DNA of 38,134 nt from Sphingomonas sp. 32-66-10 (lineage in GTDB: Bacteria > Pseudomonadota > Alphaproteobacteria > Sphingomonadales > Sphingomonadaceae), in assembly GCA_002280565.1 (NCBI GenBank), contig NCEF01000026.1:1-38134 (forward strand). The letters run 5' to 3'. This document shows, piece after piece, positions 7,023-13,966 of this stretch. The position numbers were made by a program, and so were the translations under genes. Positions within the stretch are counted from its first letter, which is position 1; every line of letters starts with the position of its first letter. The notes below the pieces were generated by a model. That model was given only the letters and a program-made list of their open reading frames with translations, did no database searches and had not been told where the DNA came from.

Positions 7023-7607
7023 TCAGGCCGATGGCGTCTTCGGCTTCGCAGCGCGCGGCGCACGCGGCTTGGCCGGAGCCTTGGCCGCTACAGGCTTCGC
7101 CGCAGCAGGCTTCTTCGCAGGTGCAGCCTTGGCGGCCGGCTTCTTCGGTGCAGCCGGCTTCTTCGGTGCAGCCGCCTTTTTCGGTGCCGCAGGCGCAGCC
7201 TCCGCGACCGGAGCCTCGGGCGCCTTCTCGCCGGTCAGCTTCGCCGTAATCTTCTCCGCCGCCCGCGCCGCGATCAGCGTAGCCAGCGACGACGCCGTTT
7301 TCGCCAGATCGTCCATTCCCGAAGGCTTGGCCGCATCCGTGGCAGCGGGAGCAGGAGCGGGGGCCGCAGCCGCCTGCGCATCCGCCGCCTTCTTGCGCAC
7401 ATTGCCCGCCAGCGCGACGAGTCCCGCCGCGACGATATCGGCGACCAGCGGATGCTTGGTCAGCTCCAGCAGCTTGGCGCCCTGCTCACGCAATTCCTTG
7501 GGCAGCTCGATCCCGGCGACGGTCTTGGGCAACTTGGGCGTCTGGTCCGCCTTCGCTGTCTTCGCCGCCTTGTCGGTCTTGCTCTTACCCTTCTTCGCCT
7601 TCGCCAT
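7023..7607 (-). CDS. Histone H1-like Lys/Ala/Pro-tail protein
   Basis: A 194-residue, strongly basic protein. It opens MAKAKKGKSKTDKAAKTAKAD, has a short ordered middle (about residues 35-70, LPKELREQGAKLLELTKHPLVADIVAAGLVALAGNVRKKA) and a second helix near 100-125. The C-terminal 60 residues are a run of PKKPAA, AKKPAA and KPRAPRAAKP units. Tails of this kind resemble eukaryotic histone H1 and bacterial AlgP/HctB-like proteins and usually bind DNA or RNA non-specifically; that role is inferred here. I chose the ATG at 7607 because GGGAG precedes it. It lies 52 bases downstream of purB in the same direction and may share its transcript. Confidence 0.75.
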   Translation of the reverse strand: MAKAKKGKSKTDKAAKTAKADQTPKLPKTVAGIELPKELREQGAKLLELTKHPLVADIVAAGLVALAGNVRKKAADAQAAAAPAPAPAATDAAKPSGMDDLAKTASSLATLIAARAAEKITAKLTGEKAPEAPVAEAAPAAPKKAAAPKKPAAPKKPAAKAAPAKKPAAAKPVAAKAPAKPRAPRAAKPKTPSA

Positions 7608-7659
7608 CAGCCCGCACTCCCGATATGTCACATTAGTGTCACATCATGACGCGGCTGCG

Positions 7660-8973
7660 TCAATCGGCGAACACCCGCTCGAAAATGGTATCGACCGACT
7701 TGAAATGATAGTCGAGGTCGAACTTCTCCTCGATCTGCTGCGGCGACAGCGCTGCGGTGACCTCGGGATCGGCCTTGAGCAGCTCGAGCAGCGACAGCTC
7801 CCCATCGCTCTCCCACACCTTCATCGCGTTGCGCTGCACGAGTCGATAGCTGTCCTCGCGGCTCACTCCTGCCTGGGTCAGCGCGAGCAGCACGCGCTGC
7901 GAGTGGACGAGGCCACCCATGCGGTCCAAATTCTTCTGCATCCGCGCCGGGTAAACCAGCAGCTTGTCGATCACCCCGGTCAGCCGCGCGAGCGCGAAAT
8001 CGAGCGTGATCGTCGCGTCCGGCCCGATATAGCGCTCGACCGACGAGTGGCTGATGTCGCGCTCATGCCACAACGCGACATTCTCCATCGCCGGGATTAC
8101 CGCCGCGCGGACCATGCGGGCGAGGCCGGTGAGGTTCTCGGTCAGCACCGGGTTGCGCTTGTGCGGCATCGCCGAGCTACCCTTCTGCCCCGGCGAGAAA
8201 TACTCCTCCGCCTCCAGCACCTCGGTGCGCTGCAAATGCCGCACCTCGACCGCCAGCCGCTCGATCGAGCTGGCGATCACGCCCAGCGTCGCAAAGAACA
8301 TCGCGTGGCGGTCGCGCGGGATCACCTGAGTCGACACCGGCTCGACGGCAAGGCCGAGCTCGTCGGCGACATGCTGCTCCACGCGCGGGTCGATATTGGC
8401 AAAGGTCCCGACCGCGCCCGAAATCGCACAGGTCGCAATGTCTGCGCGCGCCGCGATCAGCCGCACTTTGCACCGCTTGAACTCGGCATAGGCCTCGGCG
8501 AGCTTGAGGCCGAACGTCACGGGCTCGGCATGGATGCCATGGCTGCGCCCGATCGTCGGGGTCAGCTTGTGCTCATAGGCCCGGCGCTTGAGCACCGCGA
8601 GCAGCTGGTCGAGATCGTCGAGCAGGATATCGGCCGCGCGCGTCAGCTGCACTGCCAGGCAGGTGTCGAGCACGTCGCTCGAGGTCATTCCCTGATGCAT
8701 GAAGCGCGCTTCGTCGCCGACATTCTCCGCGACCCAGGTCAGGAACGCGATCACGTCATGCTTGGTCACCGCCTCGATCGCGTCGATCGCGGCGACGTCG
8801 ATCGTCGGGTTGGTCGCCCACCAGTCCCACAGCGCCTTCGCCGCCGATTCGGGCACTACGCCCAGTTCGCCCAGCTTCTCGGTCGCGTGCGCCTCGATCT
8901 CGAACCAGATGCCAAAGCGGGTTTCGGGCGACCAGATCGCGGTCATGGCGGGGCGGGAATAGCGGGGGACCAT
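7660..8973 (-). CDS. purB: Adenylosuccinate lyase
   Basis: The 437-residue enzyme catalyses two fumarate-releasing steps of purine synthesis, from SAICAR to AICAR and from adenylosuccinate to AMP. The superfamily signature GSSAMPHKRNP is present, as are MTSSDVLDT, TIGRSHGIHAEPVTFG and DISHSSVERY, all active-site segments of the fumarase/aspartase fold. The start at 8973 (MVPRYSRPAMTAIWSPETRF) is the family's usual N-terminus, with AAAGG upstream; an open frame continues further upstream but looks non-coding. The length is normal. Confidence 0.96.
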   Translation of the reverse strand: MVPRYSRPAMTAIWSPETRFGIWFEIEAHATEKLGELGVVPESAAKALWDWWATNPTIDVAAIDAIEAVTKHDVIAFLTWVAENVGDEARFMHQGMTSSDVLDTCLAVQLTRAADILLDDLDQLLAVLKRRAYEHKLTPTIGRSHGIHAEPVTFGLKLAEAYAEFKRCKVRLIAARADIATCAISGAVGTFANIDPRVEQHVADELGLAVEPVSTQVIPRDRHAMFFATLGVIASSIERLAVEVRHLQRTEVLEAEEYFSPGQKGSSAMPHKRNPVLTENLTGLARMVRAAVIPAMENVALWHERDISHSSVERYIGPDATITLDFALARLTGVIDKLLVYPARMQKNLDRMGGLVHSQRVLLALTQAGVSREDSYRLVQRNAMKVWESDGELSLLELLKADPEVTAALSPQQIEEKFDLDYHFKSVDTIFERVFAD

Positions 8974-9135
8974 AAAGAAGCCTTTCGTGGGACGCGGCGC
9001 CCCTAGCAAAGCCCCGGCGGCGCGGCAAACCGCGCATGACTCAAGTGTTCCACTCTGTTCGTCGCAATCGCGGCACAGTATCGGCACGATTCGAAGTGCT
9101 GTGTCGACTAGTCGATTGCCTTGAAACAATCTTGC

Positions 9136-9161
9136 GGAACGTGGCAAATATACAACGCGTT
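9136..9161 (+). promoter_or_regulatory. EcfG-like stress promoter of the EF-hand gene
   Basis: GGAAC (9136-9140) and CGTT (9158-9161) are 17 bases apart, within the EcfG consensus spacing. Transcription would start near 9170, about 65 bases before the ATG at 9234. It lies in the 260-base divergent region between purB and the EF-hand gene, which holds no other feature I recognise. Confidence 0.65.
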
Positions 9162-9233
9162 ATCCAGTCACATGAACCGCAAATAAATGTGCGGCTTCAT
9201 CGGATTTGTTGGTTTAAGATGCTGGAGAATGAC

Positions 9234-9788
9234 ATGTTGAAATCTATCCTTCTTGCAAGTGCCGTTGCAATTTCGGCGCCTGCATTTGCTCAGGACATGC
9301 CGGAGCAGCAGAACCCCCCGCCGCAGGAACAGCCGGCTCCGACCGAAAGCACCGAGCCGGTTCCGCAGGAGGCCCCGGCACCCGCGCCGCAGCCTGAGGG
9401 CGATCCGATGCCGGAGGCGACCCCGACGCCGGCCCCGACTCCGACCCCGACGCCAACCCCGGAGCCCCAGGCGACCGAGCAGCAGGCCCAGGCAACGCCG
9501 CCCGCACAGTCGGCCCAGAAGCCCGCAAGCGCGGACCAGATTGCACAGATCATCGATCAGGGTTTCCCGACCTATGACGGCGACAAGGACGGCAATCTGA
9601 CCGGTGAAGAGTTCGGTCGCTGGATGGTTGCGCTGCGCTCGGCCACCGAGCCCGCCTTCACCGGCGAATCGGCTGCCGACAAGGAATGGATCGGGCGCGC
9701 CATGGCTGCTGCGGACACCGACAAATCGGGCACCGTGAGCAACCCCGAACTCAAGACCTTCCTCGCCCCGGCTGCGGCGGCGTCGTAA
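9234..9788 (+). CDS. Secreted EF-hand calcium-binding protein with Pro-rich linker
   Basis: The 184-residue product has a signal peptide (1-19, cleaved after AFA), then a low-complexity Pro/Glu/Gln linker to about residue 98 that includes a Thr-Pro tandem (about 63-77), then a helical domain with two canonical EF-hand loops: DGDKDGNLTGEE (115-126) and DTDKSGTVSNPE (161-172). Positions 1, 3, 5 and 12 of each loop carry the expected ligands, so Ca2+ binding is likely. The start at 9234 has GGAGAATGAC before it. The protein should be periplasmic or surface-exposed, with the linker spanning or tethering. The EcfG-like promoter upstream suggests stress induction. A UUCG-loop terminator follows. 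Confidence 0.88.
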   Translation: MLKSILLASAVAISAPAFAQDMPEQQNPPPQEQPAPTESTEPVPQEAPAPAPQPEGDPMPEATPTPAPTPTPTPTPEPQATEQQAQATPPAQSAQKPASADQIAQIIDQGFPTYDGDKDGNLTGEEFGRWMVALRSATEPAFTGESAADKEWIGRAMAAADTDKSGTVSNPELKTFLAPAAAAS

Positions 9789-9830
9789 CCAGGTCTCCTC
9801 GGACGGGCGGACCGCGTCCCGCCCATCCAC

Positions 9831-9861
9831 CGGCCGCCGGAGTTCGCTCCGGCGGCCGTTT
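9831..9861 (+). terminator. Strong intrinsic terminator with UUCG tetraloop
   Basis: A perfect 12-bp stem, CGGCCGCCGGAG (9831-9842) with CTCCGGCGGCCG (9847-9858), is closed by the exceptionally stable TTCG loop and followed by TTT. It lies after the EF-hand gene. Confidence 0.85.
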
Positions 9862-9870
9862 CATGCATTC

Positions 9871-10560
9871 TTACATCAGCCCCTGCGCGCGCAGGCTGAT
9901 ATGCCCGCCGGTGCCGATCACGATATGGTCATGTACCGCAATCCCCAGCCTTTTGCCCGCCTCCACGATGTTGCGGGTCAGTTCGATATCCGCGCGGCTC
10001 GGGCTCGGATCGCCGCTCGGATGGTTGTGCACCAATATAATCGCGGTGGAGCCCAGGTCGATCGCGCGGCGGATCACCTCGCGGACATAGACCGGCGCCT
10101 CGTCCACCGACCCTTCCTGCATCAATTCGTCGCGGATCAGCATGTTCCGGCTGTTGAGGTGCAGCACCCGCACCCGCTCGATCACATGATGCGCCATGTC
10201 CGCGCGCAGATAATCGAGCAGCGCCTGCCAGTTCGACAGGATCGGCCGCGCCGCGACCTCATTCTTCAGCAGGCGCAGTGCGGCGGCATGCGCGATCTTG
10301 ATCGCGGCGGCGGAGGTCTCGCCCATCCCCGGTACGCGCGCGATCGCCGCTGAATCGGCGGTCAACAGCCCGGCAATGCCCCCGAACTGGTGCAGCAAGG
10401 CCTTGGCCAGCGGCTTGGTATCCCGCCTGGGAATCGCGAGGGTCAGCAGATATTCGACCAGCTCATGGTCCATCAGCCCGTCGGCATCGGCAAGCAGCCG
10501 CGACCGCAACCGCGCGCGATGCCCGGTCCCATCGGTAATCGCCTCGCCGCCGTCCCCCAT
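9871..10560 (-). CDS. radC: RadC family JAMM-domain protein
   Basis: The 229-residue protein has an N-terminal helix-hairpin-helix-like UPF0758 region (about 20-95, with GGIAGLLTADSAAIARVPGMGETSAAAIK) and a C-terminal JAB1/MPN metal site LVHNHPSGDPSPSRAD, where H178, H180 and D191 should bind zinc. Despite its name, RadC has no proven repair function in bacteria; the family is a predicted metalloprotease or nuclease linked to DNA uptake and mobile elements. The length is normal. It is divergent from the F0 operon and shares a 169-base control region with it. Confidence 0.93.
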   Translation of the reverse strand: MGDGGEAITDGTGHRARLRSRLLADADGLMDHELVEYLLTLAIPRRDTKPLAKALLHQFGGIAGLLTADSAAIARVPGMGETSAAAIKIAHAAALRLLKNEVAARPILSNWQALLDYLRADMAHHVIERVRVLHLNSRNMLIRDELMQEGSVDEAPVYVREVIRRAIDLGSTAIILVHNHPSGDPSPSRADIELTRNIVEAGKRLGIAVHDHIVIGTGGHISLRAQGLM

Positions 10561-10607
10561 AAGAGGAGCCTAGCGGCAGAGCGCGGCCAGCGAAAGAGCT
10601 GGACGGT

Positions 10608-10657
10608 TGCAACAATGTTGCACCGCGGTTGACTCGGGATGCCCCCCTTTCTAAAGC
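10608..10657 (+). promoter_or_regulatory. Candidate promoter of the F0 operon with adjacent inverted repeat
   Basis: TTGACT at 10629-10634 and TAAAGC at 10652-10657, 17 bases apart, form a plausible housekeeping promoter with a start near 10664 and a leader of about 66 bases before atpI. Just upstream, TGCAAC-AAT-GTTGCA (10608-10622) is a perfect 6-bp inverted repeat and could be an operator. Confidence 0.45.
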
Positions 10658-10729
10658 GCGCGTGCCTTGGCGGGCTCGCCGCTCGGCCCATGCGTTTCGC
10701 CCTGGTATTGGACTGGCGGAGGAAGCGAA

Positions 10730-11047
10730 ATGACCGAGAACGAGCCCGGACCGGACCCCCTCAAGGAGGATGCCCGCATCACTTCGCTCAACGAGCGGCT
10801 GGCGCGGGCGAAATCCGAAGAGGCGGATCGGCGGGGCGAGGGGCAGCAGGCCGGCGATCGTGATTATCGCATGGGCAACCGCGTCCTCGCCGAGCTGATC
10901 GGAGGAATGGTTGGGGGGGCGCTGATCGGGTGGGTGCTCGATCGGTTCCTGGGAACCTCGCCATGGCTCCTGCTCACGCTGCTTGCCCTTGGCATCGTCA
11001 GCGCGTTCAGGAACATCATCAGGATTTCGAACCAGCGCTCGAAGTGA
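10730..11047 (+). CDS. atpI: ATP synthase accessory protein I (AtpI/AtpZ family)
   Basis: The 105-residue protein starts at the ATG at 10730, preceded by GGAGGAAGCGAA. A charged N-terminal half (to about 48) leads to two membrane helices: VLAELIGGMVGGALIGWVLD and PWLLLTLLALGIVSAFRNI. This is the standard AtpI shape, and it is the first gene of the F0 operon, as usual. AtpI assists assembly of the c-ring and may have a Mg2+-related role. Sequence conservation in this family is low, so the call leans partly on position. Confidence 0.88.
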   Translation: MTENEPGPDPLKEDARITSLNERLARAKSEEADRRGEGQQAGDRDYRMGNRVLAELIGGMVGGALIGWVLDRFLGTSPWLLLTLLALGIVSAFRNIIRISNQRSK

Positions 11048-11080
11048 CTTTCGGGCGCTTGCGTTACATGGGAAACGGGC

Positions 11081-11875
11081 GTGGCTGAAGAAGCAGGCAA
11101 GATCGATCCGATGCACCAGTTTGAGGTGACGTCGATTGCCGACATGTTCACCATCGGCAATCAGACGATCGCCTTCACCAACAGCGCGCTGTGGATGGCG
11201 ATCGCCGCCGTCGCTTTGTGGGTGTTCATGCTGGGCGGCATGAAGCGTGAGGTGATCCCGGGCCGCTGGCAGATGGCGGTCGAGGGCTTCACCGGCTTCA
11301 TCGACAATCTGCTCAAGGCAAATATCGGGCATGAGGGGCGCAAGTTCCTGCCTTATGTCTTCTCGCTGTTCATGTTCATCCTGTTCGCCAACGTAATCGG
11401 CCTGCTGCCGTTCGGCGTCGTGCCGGGCGTGCATCCGTTCACCGCGACCAGCCACTTCACCGTCACCGGCGTGCTGGCGATCCTGTCCTTCTCGATCGTC
11501 CTCGTCGTCGGCTTTGCCAAGCATGGCCTGCGCTTCTTCTCGCTGTTCGTGCCAAAGGGGACGCCGATCCCCGTGCTGATCCTCGTGGCGCCGATCGAGT
11601 TCGTCTCGTTCATGGTCCGCCCGTTCAGCCTGGCGCTGCGACTGTTCGTTGCGATGACCGCGGGCCACATCCTGCTCAAGGTGCTGGCGGGCTTCATCAT
11701 CAATTCGGCCAATGCCGGCGCGGGCTGGGGCCTGCTCGTCGGCGTGCCAAGCTTTGCGCTGATGCTCGGCGTCTCGGCCCTCGAGATACTGGTCGCCGGC
11801 GTCCAAGCCTATGTGTTCGCGCTGCTCACGTCGCTGTACATCAACGACGCGGTGCACCTGCACGATCATCACTGA
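11081..11875 (+). CDS. atpB: ATP synthase F0 subunit a
   Basis: The 264-residue membrane subunit carries the proton half-channels. The essential Arg lies in RPFSLALRLFVAMTAGH (R187), with PIEFVSFMVRPFSL ahead of it and five to six hydrophobic segments, including YVFSLFMFILFANVIGLLP. It starts with GTG at 11081 behind a weak GGGAAACGGG site; the N-terminus EEAGKIDPMHQFEV fits sphingomonad subunit a. It lies 33 bases downstream of atpI and 41 bases upstream of atpE. Confidence 0.97.
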   Translation: MAEEAGKIDPMHQFEVTSIADMFTIGNQTIAFTNSALWMAIAAVALWVFMLGGMKREVIPGRWQMAVEGFTGFIDNLLKANIGHEGRKFLPYVFSLFMFILFANVIGLLPFGVVPGVHPFTATSHFTVTGVLAILSFSIVLVVGFAKHGLRFFSLFVPKGTPIPVLILVAPIEFVSFMVRPFSLALRLFVAMTAGHILLKVLAGFIINSANAGAGWGLLVGVPSFALMLGVSALEILVAGVQAYVFALLTSLYINDAVHLHDHH

Positions 11876-11916
11876 GTTTTTACCACCAAGACCTGATTTT
11901 CTAAGGAGTGATTTCA

Positions 11917-12144
11917 ATGGAAGCAGAAGCATTCAAGCTGCTCGGCGCCGGTCTCGCGGCAATCGGTGCTGGCCTCGCGGCGCTGGGCGTGGGTAACGTC
12001 TTCGCGGCGTTCCTCCAGGGCGCACTGCGCAATCCGGGCGCGGCTGCCAGCCAGCAGGGCAACATGTTCATCGGCTTCGCGGCTGCCGAGCTTCTCGGCC
12101 TGCTCGCGTTCGTCGTGGCGGTGCTGCTGATCTTCGTCGCCTGA
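11917..12144 (+). CDS. atpE: ATP synthase F0 subunit c
   Basis: A 75-residue proteolipid of two membrane helices joined by the polar loop RNPGAA. The proton-carrying carboxylate is E58 in GFAAAELLGLL. The N-terminal helix has the GAGLAAIGAGLAALGVG glycine pattern that packs the c-ring. The ATG at 11917 has AAGGAG 8 bases upstream; a GTG nine bases earlier overlaps that site and is unlikely. Glu at this position with no extra sodium-ligand motif fits proton specificity. Confidence 0.97.
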   Translation: MEAEAFKLLGAGLAAIGAGLAALGVGNVFAAFLQGALRNPGAAASQQGNMFIGFAAAELLGLLAFVVAVLLIFVA

Positions 12145-12208
12145 TGTCTCTGCCGCCCTGCGCGTCGCGCGGGGCGGACTACAGGACGGACCGCGAGAGG
12201 ACGGACCA

Positions 12209-12700
12209 ATGCCCCAGATCGAACAAGTCGCGGCGACCTATGCGTCGCAGATCTTTTGGCTGCTGCTGACCTTCGGGCTCACCTTCGTGATCGTCGGCCT
12301 GGGCATTCTGCCCAAGGTGTCGGGCACGATGGATGCGCGCGACAAGTCAGTTGCGGACGACCTTGCCGCTGCGGAAGCGGCGCGCTCGGCGGCCGATCAG
12401 GCCGAAGAGACCTGGCGCGCACAGGAAAATGCGGCGCGTGAAGCCGCGCGCAAGCGCCTCGCCGAGGCACGTGCGCAGGGGCAGGCCCAGACCGACGCCG
12501 CGCTCGCATCGGCCGATGCCGAGATCGAGGGTCGCGTGACTGCGGCCGAAGCCCGGATCGCGGAGGCGAGCGCCGCCGCAGCGGGCGAAATCGAATCGGT
12601 CGCCACCGATGCCGCGCGTGACATCGTTGCGCGCCTGTCGGGCGTGACCGTCACCCCGGCCGAAGCGGCTCAGGCAGTGAAGGCAGCACTCCATGGCTGA
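12209..12700 (+). CDS. atpF2: ATP synthase F0 subunit b'
   Basis: The 163-residue protein has one N-terminal membrane helix (FWLLLTFGLTFVIVGLGILP), a KVSGTMDARDK turn and a long Ala/Glu/Arg coiled coil. This is the b-type peripheral stalk. It lacks the longer N-terminal extension of the next gene. Alphaproteobacteria, like photosynthetic bacteria, use a b/b' heterodimer, and the b' gene normally precedes b, as here. It overlaps atpF by 8 bases, which implies coupled translation. Confidence 0.92.
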   Translation: MPQIEQVAATYASQIFWLLLTFGLTFVIVGLGILPKVSGTMDARDKSVADDLAAAEAARSAADQAEETWRAQENAAREAARKRLAEARAQGQAQTDAALASADAEIEGRVTAAEARIAEASAAAAGEIESVATDAARDIVARLSGVTVTPAEAAQAVKAALHG

Positions 12701-13325
12701 GCAAGCACAAGTGACCGCGACCACCGCCACCGATCCGGTCGCCCAGAATTTGAGCGAAGCGTCCAAGGGTGAAGGCATGGGCCTTCCCAACGCGGGTGGC
12801 ACCGAGGCTGAAGGCGCGGTGCATCACGCCGCTCCGGCGGTGTTCGGCATCGACGCGACCATGTGGGTCGGCCTGGCGATGCTCGCGCTGATCCTCGTCG
12901 TGGTGTGGAAGAAGGTGCCGTCGGCCATTGGCGGCATGCTCGACAAGCAGATCGCGGCAATCCGCACGCGTCTCGACGAAGCCAATCAGCTGCGTGCCGA
13001 GGCCGAGGCGCTGCGCGAGGAATATGCGCGCAAGCTCGCCAATGTCGAGCAGGAGGCCGCCGCCATGGTCGCCCATGCCGATGCGGAGGCACAGGCGCTG
13101 CTGGTCAAGGCCAAGGCCGATGCCGAAGACCTGATCCGCCGCCGCACCAAGATGGCGGAGGACAAGATCGCCGCCGCCGAGCGCACCGCACTCGACCAGG
13201 TCCGCGCCACGGCCGCCGAGGCCGCGGCCAAGGCCGCCGGTGCGATCATCGCGCAAAAGCACGATGCCGGCGCCGATAAGGCACTGGTCAACCAGACGAT
13301 CGCCGGCCTCTCGCGCCTCAACTGA
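12693..13325 (+). CDS. atpF: ATP synthase F0 subunit b
   Basis: The 210-residue protein is the second peripheral-stalk subunit. A soluble N-terminal extension of about 50 residues (Thr/Ala/Gly/Glu-rich) precedes one membrane helix, TMWVGLAMLALILVVVWKKVP, then KQIAAIRTRLDEANQLRAEAEALREEYA and about 110 residues of coiled coil. It pairs with b' to hold the F1 head. The extension is longer than in E. coli AtpF but is usual in sphingomonads. It is the last gene of the operon; a strong terminator follows and no F1 gene is present, so F1 must be encoded elsewhere. Confidence 0.94.
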   Translation: MAEQAQVTATTATDPVAQNLSEASKGEGMGLPNAGGTEAEGAVHHAAPAVFGIDATMWVGLAMLALILVVVWKKVPSAIGGMLDKQIAAIRTRLDEANQLRAEAEALREEYARKLANVEQEAAAMVAHADAEAQALLVKAKADAEDLIRRRTKMAEDKIAAAERTALDQVRATAAEAAAKAAGAIIAQKHDAGADKALVNQTIAGLSRLN

Positions 13326-13345
13326 GCGGCGGGTTCCGGACCAGA

Positions 13346-13384
13346 AAAAGGGGCGTCGGTCGAAAGACCGGCGCCCCTTTTCGT
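13346..13384 (+). terminator. Intrinsic terminator of the F0 operon
   Basis: A 16-bp stem, 13346-13361 (begins AAAAGGGGCG) with 13366-13381, is closed by a GAAA tetraloop. It has one G-U pair and ends in a TTTTC tract. It lies 20 bases after the atpF stop. Confidence 0.92.
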
Positions 13385-13391
13385 ATCGTAA

Positions 13392-13500
13392 GCCCCTCCC
13401 CTTCAGGGGAGGGGTTGGGGGTGGGGCGTCTAAGTCTCACCGAGACCGACGTGCTTGGTGGATAGGCCCCACCCTAACCCCTCCCCTGAAGGGGAGGGGC
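13392..13500. repeat. Composite G-rich inverted repeat, copy 2
   Basis: Same architecture as 1945-2052. The arms are 13392-13427 (36 bases) and 13466-13500 (35 bases), and each is an internal hairpin. A four-run G tract lies at 13406-13426. The spacer again holds AAGTCTCACCGAGACCG and ends in GATAG. The first arm is identical to the first arm of copy 1; the second differs by one substitution, which shortens one C run. Confidence 0.9.
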
Positions 13501-13573
13501 TAATCGCTTCACCTCCCAACAAACCCAGCCGCACGCCCCCGAAGCCAATCGCCCCCTCGCGCGTTGCCCTGCC

Positions 13574-13966
13574 ATGACCGACGACAGCCCCTCCCGCTCC
13601 GACCTCGCCGAAGATCGCACCGACCTCGCGGAAGACAGAACGCTGCTCGCCAACGAACGCACCTTCAGCGGCTGGGCGCGCACCGCGCTGGCGACAATCG
13701 GCATTGGCCTCGGCTTTCACGTCCTGTTCGGGGCGCTCGAACCGGACTGGCTACCCAAGGCGATCGCGACGGTGTTCATCGCGCTCGGCGTCGCGATCAT
13801 CTGGATGGCGCAGCGGCGCGCCTGTGCGATTCAGAGCCGATTGTCCGCGCACAATATCCGCGCGCTGCGGTCGCTTAACCTCCGGCTGATCGCCTGGGTC
13901 TATACGCTCGGCGCGCTCGCGCTGACGATTGCGCTATGGCTCATCAACGGCGACGCTATTTCTTGA
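13574..13966 (+). CDS. DUF202 family membrane protein
   Basis: The 130-residue protein has the DUF202 signature LAEDRTLLANERTFSGWARTALA. Three membrane helices follow: about 39-57, LPKAIATVFIALGVAIIWMA, and LIAWVYTLGALALTIALWLI. The acidic N-terminus repeats DLAEDRT twice, a small in-frame duplication. Members are inner-membrane proteins of unknown function (YidH-like). The 3' end overlaps the convergent amidohydrolase by 11 bases. The start at 13574 is the first ATG ahead of the conserved region. Confidence 0.87.
   Translation: MTDDSPSRSDLAEDRTDLAEDRTLLANERTFSGWARTALATIGIGLGFHVLFGALEPDWLPKAIATVFIALGVAIIWMAQRRACAIQSRLSAHNIRALRSLNLRLIAWVYTLGALALTIALWLINGDAIS

Noticed and set aside
7069-9006. 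645-codon open frame on the + strand across purB
   Set aside because: It is antisense to purB and the Lys/Ala/Pro protein; the composition is His/Arg-rich noise.
9400-9480. Tandem DNA repeat as a separate element
   Set aside because: The CCGAC/CCCCG repetition simply encodes the Thr-Pro linker of the EF-hand protein.
10463-11932. 489-codon minus-strand open frame opposite the F0 operon
   Set aside because: It is the antisense shadow of atpI and atpB with no protein-like features.
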